DNA from: Setoptus koraiensis
Lineage: Eukaryota; Arthropoda
Assembly (NCBI GenBank): GCA_048013815.1
Contig: CM106585.1
Location: 620,001-684,000 of the forward strand
DNA: 64,000 bases
Direction of reading: 5' to 3'
In this document: positions 58,457 through 64,000 of the stretch, piece by piece
Layout of the letters: each line of letters starts with the position of its first letter
Position numbering within the stretch: the first letter of the stretch is position 1
Notes under the pieces: generated by a model
The model's database searches: none
The model's input: only the letters and a program-made list of their open reading frames with translations
What the model was told of the DNA's origin: nothing
Position numbers and translations under genes: made by a program

Positions 58457-58807
58457 CCAGATCGTCATCGTCATTCAGACAACATTTCTGATGCTTGTTT
58501 ACAACAATTCTATTTTTATATAAACGGATGTAAAGAATGCTATTGACAACATATTGAGAGATGTTTAACAAGTTATTTTAGAAAAAAAAAATTTATTTCT
58601 ATCTTGGGACGTTCCGCGGACTCTGATATGTAGTTGTTTTCAATCCCTTTCATTAATCGTATATCGAATTCATGTTCAAACATTTTAGAGGGTAGTTTGA
58701 AAAAGCCCTGTTTCTATATTACTATAGGAGCTACCGAAATCTATCAAAATGTTGTCTGTATTTTCTCATCAACAATTACAAGGATACTGGTCAATCTCGT
58801 ATTTTTT
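58457..58807. other. Intergenic spacer in the array
   Basis: Contains an A-run near 58582-58590 (minus strand T). No gene is seen. Confidence 0.3.
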
Positions 58808-60223
58808 TCAATTTTTCGATCTCATGTATCTACCAGTAAGCAAACGAACCATGAAAAGCAGTGCAATTAAGGCAATACCGGCGATGCATACCCACCAGAT
58901 TGTCGCTAAGGCATGGTGTGTACCCGCGGATACTGTTGCGACGTGATGACCCGCTGCGGCACTTGTTGTAACAGCATGACTCGTCAGCAGGCTCGTACTG
59001 CCCCCAAATTTGACTTCTCCCTCTGGGTCCAAATCAGAAAACATTGAATCTTTAACATTTGGTTCCCGACCTATGCCCAGTTTCGTAAACATCCTATCAG
59101 CTAGTTTATCACTCACTTTCCCTAGGCGTCTCACGAGCCAACCTTTCAATCCCGATGTCGGAGTAGTGAAAGATTGTATGCCACTATCGAATTTATCGAA
59201 TGTTTCCACGTCTTTATATCTGTGATACTCTAAAAGTTTTGTCTTCTCTTTATTCAAATCGTCCCATCGCAAACTCTTAGGAATCTCTTCTTCAATATCC
59301 AATTGAGGCTTAATCATCAGTACGCTCTGACAGTATTGAACCGCTTTGAGCCAACGAACAACTTTTGAGCTGCTCTTCAGGTTATTGTCCAAAATCTTCG
59401 ACTCATCTCTAGCAAAATAACCATTTAGAGCGAGTTTAGCTATGGCATATGTCGAGCTTTCTGCCCAATGGTCAACAGACAAGCAAGCTTTTTTCATTTT
59501 CGCAAATTGTTTTACCATATCGAGGCTATTCAAAGTGATATAGACAGATTGTGGTGTTCCATCTGGTGACTTAAGTGACTCGGCCAAAAATAGATTATCC
59601 GGCACAACCCCTACAATTGAACTGCTTAAAATCATTTTTTTCATCAAGAAGCGCATACCTTTACTCAATGGCAGATCGTCAATGGGGACAGTCTGTGTCT
59701 GTGACTCGTCAATGACTTTCAAGCTCTCTACGATAACATCCGATTGTTCTGCTTCATCTACTTTCCTTTCCAAGCTCTTTTTGCATATCACAATAACCTG
59801 GCTGGCTAACATTATGAAAAATCGTGATAATCTGTGCTTCTTTGAGAATTTTCCACTGTTATTCATCCGAAAGTTGAATTCCAACAACAGTTTAGTGAAA
59901 TGCGGTTCACAAACAGAATGAATTTTCGGCAAAGACTCTACGATGTTTTCCAATTCTTTGATATCACCCAGACCGTCAACACTACGGAGACATTTGTTGA
60001 TAGTTTGTGTGATTAGTTGTTGATTACTGTTATGCTCTAATGCTAGTTTCAAATCATTGCTGAAGCCCAAAAATTTCTCCACTGAATCCAACTCTGCAAC
60101 CTTCTTAACGCATTCCGTTTTTGACGTGGTCCAATCATGGATTGCAACAGCTTCTCGGCTGAAAAAGAAGCCACCAAGACAGGTCATAAAGAGTATCGAG
60201 CTCGTCAACGGAAGTACCAACAT
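58808..60223 (-). CDS. Six-cysteine family member with C-terminal membrane anchor, array copy 5
   Basis: 471 residues from the ATG at 60221-60223. The signal peptide (about 1-25) is followed by DWTTSKTEC, NKCLRSVDGLGD, HSVCEPHF, a SRFFIMLASQVIVIC block, LERKVDEAEQSD, ACLSVDHWAESS and KVVRWLKAVQYCQS: all six family cysteines. After the family end motif (LKGWLVRRLGK) it continues for about 110 residues: a charged linker, a Thr/Ser/Ala/His-rich stalk (TSAAAGHHVATVSAGTHHA), one transmembrane segment (IWWVCIAGIALIALLFMVRLL) and a short basic tail. This copy should be membrane-tethered while the others are secreted. Confidence 0.77.
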   Translation of the reverse strand: MLVLPLTSSILFMTCLGGFFFSREAVAIHDWTTSKTECVKKVAELDSVEKFLGFSNDLKLALEHNSNQQLITQTINKCLRSVDGLGDIKELENIVESLPKIHSVCEPHFTKLLLEFNFRMNNSGKFSKKHRLSRFFIMLASQVIVICKKSLERKVDEAEQSDVIVESLKVIDESQTQTVPIDDLPLSKGMRFLMKKMILSSSIVGVVPDNLFLAESLKSPDGTPQSVYITLNSLDMVKQFAKMKKACLSVDHWAESSTYAIAKLALNGYFARDESKILDNNLKSSSKVVRWLKAVQYCQSVLMIKPQLDIEEEIPKSLRWDDLNKEKTKLLEYHRYKDVETFDKFDSGIQSFTTPTSGLKGWLVRRLGKVSDKLADRMFTKLGIGREPNVKDSMFSDLDPEGEVKFGGSTSLLTSHAVTTSAAAGHHVATVSAGTHHALATIWWVCIAGIALIALLFMVRLLTGRYMRSKN

Positions 60224-61468
60224 GTTAGCCAAAATATCTTTTCACGCCTTCCGTTCAAGCGAAGGATAACTTGCTCACCTAATTCGTTTTATTTAAATAA
60301 GTATTGTGCTGAAAGATAATCAACTCTTTTCAAGCCAAAGCGAGACCCACTTTCATTCACTCACTACTATTTAGTTTTTTGCAATAATAATTGCCACTGC
60401 AAACAGTTCTATGTAAAAATTCTATTTTCGTTGAAACATTATTAGAAGCGATGTTTGATGATAACGCTAAAAAAGTATTTCTGTTTAAAAAATTACCTAA
60501 AAAAAATTCCTCTGCCTTAGAAATGCACATTTTATTCACAAGAGTCTATTTTCGGATGAGTTTGCACAGTCAACATGAGTTTATAGAGTTTTTTCATTTT
60601 CACTGCTAACTCGAAATTCTTTTTAACAAACCCTCAACGCTGCAGATTTCCGTCACTGGTTTCTGTCACTATTTTTTGTTCGGATCAGAATTGATCTATT
60701 TTTCACAACTTTTTTTAACAGGATGTAAGCTTTTCACAGCAAAGAGGATCTGTTGACGAATGTCTTCCATTTCCAGAAGCTGATCGATCGAAAGAGTGTT
60801 GTGGTTCATGCAAACGAACGCCTCACCGTCATTTTATGAGGGCTGTAGTTTCGACAAACGACTTGCATGATTGGGTTCAAGTTATTATTATGATTATTAT
60901 TATTCATATGCCAATTTTTTACTTATCATATTTACAGAGGAAATAGTATTTATACACTATGCCCAATACTTGTTCACATCGTGACAGAAAACGACATTAG
61001 TAACAAAGTTTCTTCGATTACTTTTCGCGTGTCTGCTTGCAACTCTCAATCTGGTTCCTTGGTGATTCGATCTGACCCGAGGTCGGTAAACAACAAAGTT
61101 TAAAAATAGCAGCGACTCTTGCATTGACTCGTAGAATAGTTCCGGTAGTTCCATTATCGCTTTTCTATGACATTTGACCCCTCATTCCGTCACTCCCTAA
61201 GCGTGCTATATGTAATCTTGTGCGTCTTCGGTGTCAATATTGTCGACTCTGAACCAACGAAGCGATAAAACAACGTTCGCCCGTCCACAACGAAGGAATT
61301 ATCTTTATAGAGAAAGAATCGACCCTCGATCAAGAGATTCGCTATAACTTGATTGAAATTCCGAAACTGACCATACAAGTACAAGAACTCATCAACTACA
61401 ATTGACATCAACATAAAGTTGGTGAATTCATCATATTACTGCTTCGATGGCTGGCTACCAATGAGTAA
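60224..61468. other. Intergenic region
   Basis: A minus-strand frame at 61190-61414 (ATG, 74 codons, MLMSIVVDEFLYLYGQF) and one at 60957-61154 have no recognised features and are not accepted. Otherwise AT-rich DNA. Confidence 0.3.
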
Positions 61469-62540
61469 TTAGGATTGCATTTGTGTCATGATGCTCGAGA
61501 ATAGATTAATCTGATTTTGCTGGCCAAGCTGTTGCTGTTGATGATGATGATTTGCGGTTACACCTGATGATGCTGCAGCGGCAGCAGCAGCAGCGGCTGC
61601 TGCGGCCGCGTTAAACACCGTGTTTGTATTACAAAACAAATTATACGATTGGGGACCTATGAGCATCGCCTGTAGCATGCGCTGTTGTTGTTGTTGATAT
61701 TGTAGGTGATCGAATTTAATTGATGGTGGCCTCTGTTGACTATTGATTGCGGTCGCCGACACTGATTGTGTATTACTGATTGGTTGTTGTGCACTGTTGA
61801 TTGGAACTGTCAATTGTGCTGGCATTGTTATTGGCGTTGTTGTCATGGCGATGGGCATTGGCAGTGGCACTGGAATGTTGTGAGTTATAGTGCTAACGGG
61901 CTCAAATAACGGACTCTTTTTCGCCACTGAATGGTCACTATTATCTTGCTCTGAGTGTTTACTGTTTACTGTTGTTTGCTCGCTTGGTTCGTTGATATGT
62001 TGTCGTTGTTGTTGCTGTTGTTGTTGCTGTTGTTGCTGATGTTGAGTTGCCGTCAGACACATGCCTGCATTTGTGACACCGTGATGATACGCATGATGAT
62101 GATGATTGTTTTGAGCAGCCGCGGCCGCAGCCAATAGCGACGTGGGCGAGTTATGTTGAGCTGCGGCCGCCGCCACTGCCGCCACCTGTAAATTGTTCAC
62201 AATTGACCTGCTCAACTGCTCGTGGTTGCTTAGATGCGAGGCTAAATTGGCCGAACAGGCAAGATACAGACTCGTCGAGTCGCCTTGTTGCTGATAACGG
62301 TGCTGATTGTTGTTGGCGTTGCTGTTGTTGTTGTGATAAACAGCCGGATGTAGGTATGAATGGTGCGGTTTGGTGATGGTGGCATGAGCTTGATTTGTTG
62401 CTGGTTCATTGTTGCTGCTGTCGGTGCTGTTAGACGCCGATATGGACTCTTCCAAACTGGAGCTGCCACTGGTATAGCCATCACTTATGCGCTTACTTAG
62501 TTTGGCATCAATGTATTGATTGTAGATGTCATTATTGTGC

Positions 62541-62592
<52 letters not shown>

Positions 62593-63094
62593 GCTGTTGC
62601 GTCATCATTGTATGTTTCTTTATAGAAGCACTAGTGACAGTGTCATTGGATGCTGTGGTTGTTGTCGATATAGGTGGAGGCGTCAATGAAGTGTCGATGA
62701 GTGTTGTTAGGGGGTTGTTGTTGTTGTTGGCTGCAGAGTAGAATGTTGAGTTGTGAAACGGCATGTGATCGTTGCTGCTGTTTGTATCTAGTTTGTTGTT
62801 GCGCTTATTACCTATATGTTTCATCAAGGTGCTCTCTCCTGGTCTCTGTTGTAGTTGTAGTTGTTGTTGATGATGTTGTTGTTGTTGTTGTTGTTGCTGC
62901 TGCTGCTGCTGATAGTCGTAGTGGTGCTGGTACTGCATTTGCATTTGTAACTGTTCTTTTGCAGTGAATAAGTCAAACTGTGGCAAATTGTTGCTGTCAT
63001 ATTGTTTATTGGTGTTGGTGCTGTTGTAAATATGATGATGTTCGGTATTGTTGAATGACGTTGGCCCATTTGTTTGCACACCAACTTGTGCACC

Positions 63095-63129
<35 letters not shown>

Positions 63130-63931
63130 TTGCATGATTGTTGCTGTTGTTGTTGTTCGTTTGTGTGGCCAAACCAGCCAAAGTGTGCTGATGATGCATG
63201 CTGGCGGCACTTGACACAGCCATGGATTGAACATGATTGATTAACGAATAACGTTTGTATCGTTTGCGACGCCTCAAAAAGCTGCCATTGTCGAACATGT
63301 CCTCCGAATGCGGATCTAAACTCCAATAGTTGCCCTTGCCTGGATTTGCGGCCTCGCGAGCCACCTTCACAAAACAATCATTCAACGATAGATTGTGTCT
63401 AATACTATTCTGCCACAATGGATATTTGTCTTTATAATAGGGGAAACGTGACTTAATAAAATCACAAATACCCGCCAATGTTGTGCGTCGATTGTGCGAT
63501 TGCAATATGGCCATTGTAATGAGTGCTATGTAAGAGTAGGGTGGCTTTGGGTGCACAGTGGTGGTGCTTTTCATTAATTGTTTATTACCAGCCAATTGAT
63601 TACATACAGCGGCTTGGCTGTTACTTTTGGCATTGTTTGTTGGCTTGTTGTGTTGCTTTATTGCTTGCTTGCCATTACTACTACTGGTCAGTTTGTTGTT
63701 ACTAGAATGCTGTTTTTTCGCTTTGGCCATTTTACTATTGGTGCTGTTGTGATTGTTGCTTGTGCAAGTTTGCAAGCTATCGCCGCTGTTACTATAATCG
63801 TCGCTTATGTCATAGGCCACTGGATCAATCATGTCCTCGTCGTTGTCGCTGTCTGCACCTTGCAACGTTGTCTTGCCGTCGTCGTGATGACGAGGCGAAC
63901 TGGTCGGCTCCACATGATTGTCGCGATTCAT
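61469..63931 (-). CDS. FoxD: FoxD-class forkhead transcription factor
   Basis: 820 residues from the ATG at 63929-63931. The forkhead domain (about 125-225) reads [69 protein letters not shown], close to FoxD proteins such as Drosophila fd59[12 protein letters not shown] is the most diverged part. The acidic N-terminus ([11 protein letters not shown]) is typical of the class. The rest is low complexity, with polyglutamine runs up to about 15, His/Asn tracts and a polyalanine run (AAAAAAAAAAAAA) near the end. On the minus strand, GTAAGT at 63994-63989 follows TCATTG and precedes this ATG, so a leader exon may end at 63995 and continue beyond the window. Role: DNA-binding developmental regulator. 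Confidence 0.87.
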
Positions 63932-63988
63932 ATTCACCACTGATCGTTGATTATTGACTGTTAATGTAAAAATTACTGATTTCTTACG

Positions 63989-63994
63989 ACTTAC
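63989..63994 (-). other. Possible 5' splice site of a leader exon
   Basis: GTAAGT on the minus strand, about 55 bases before an AACGATCAG acceptor-like sequence and the FoxD ATG. It could be the end of an upstream exon that lies outside the window. Confidence 0.4.
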
Positions 63995-64000
63995 CAATGA

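Noticed and set aside
61955-63240. Plus-strand and alternate frames over the FoxD low-complexity regions
   Set aside because: Leu, Val and Cys runs are the complement or frame-shifted reading of CAG/CAA repeats; the forkhead domain fixes the true frame.

Overview
The window is nuclear DNA from an arthropod with a compact, AT-rich genome, most likely a mite (acariform chelicerate). That placement is inference. The evidence is a FoxD forkhead gene close to insect fd59A, a Thickveins-like BMP receptor ectodomain, a CD36-family protein, haspin, HDAC11, TMEM230 and enolase-phosphatase genes. Most genes are intronless. Where introns can be read they are short GT-AG introns of 99-147 bp (lipase, SET gene, haspin, TMEM230, HDAC11). 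Gln/Asn/His runs are common. I saw no prokaryotic, viral or CRISPR features and no tRNA or rRNA gene.

Left part (1-5.6 kb): a mosaic of segmental duplications carrying four small genes for secreted acidic peptides with near-identical signal peptides and shared TATA promoters. It also holds a broken copy of the lipase 3' end, paired hairpins and two copies of a dispersed repeat. 5.7-13 kb: a secreted lipase split by low-complexity insertions, a single-pass membrane protein, a serpin with an odd reactive loop and an unknown basic protein. 13.6-25 kb: a short EHMT/G9a-like SET methyltransferase, a kinase-less BMP-receptor-like protein, two unknown secreted proteins, a hAT-type MITE, a type I membrane protein and haspin. 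25-38.5 kb: a seven-helix receptor candidate, a PLAT-domain membrane protein, a Nudix-like/EF-hand/PPP phosphatase fusion, a BTB protein, enolase-phosphatase, TMEM230 and a MARCH-type E3 ligase.

39-51 kb: two divergent paralogues of a novel cysteine-signature type I membrane family flank an HDAC11-like gene whose active-site His-His pair is His-Gln. A second MARCH ligase and a CD36-family receptor with a long repetitive basic tail follow, then a second hAT-type MITE. 51.8-60.2 kb: five tandem same-strand genes for a six-cysteine secreted family not recognised here; the last copy has gained a C-terminal membrane anchor. 61.5-64 kb: a FoxD transcription factor with long polyglutamine and polyalanine tracts, running toward the right edge.

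Themes: local amplification of secreted and surface proteins (two tandem families plus a dispersed three-member family), repeat-expanded cytoplasmic tails on neighbouring surface proteins, and several conserved enzymes or receptors with altered or missing catalytic parts (HDAC11, BMP-receptor-like, EHMT-like, serpin). The best candidates for something undescribed are the six-cysteine array at 51.8-60.2 kb and the three-gene cysteine-signature membrane family.
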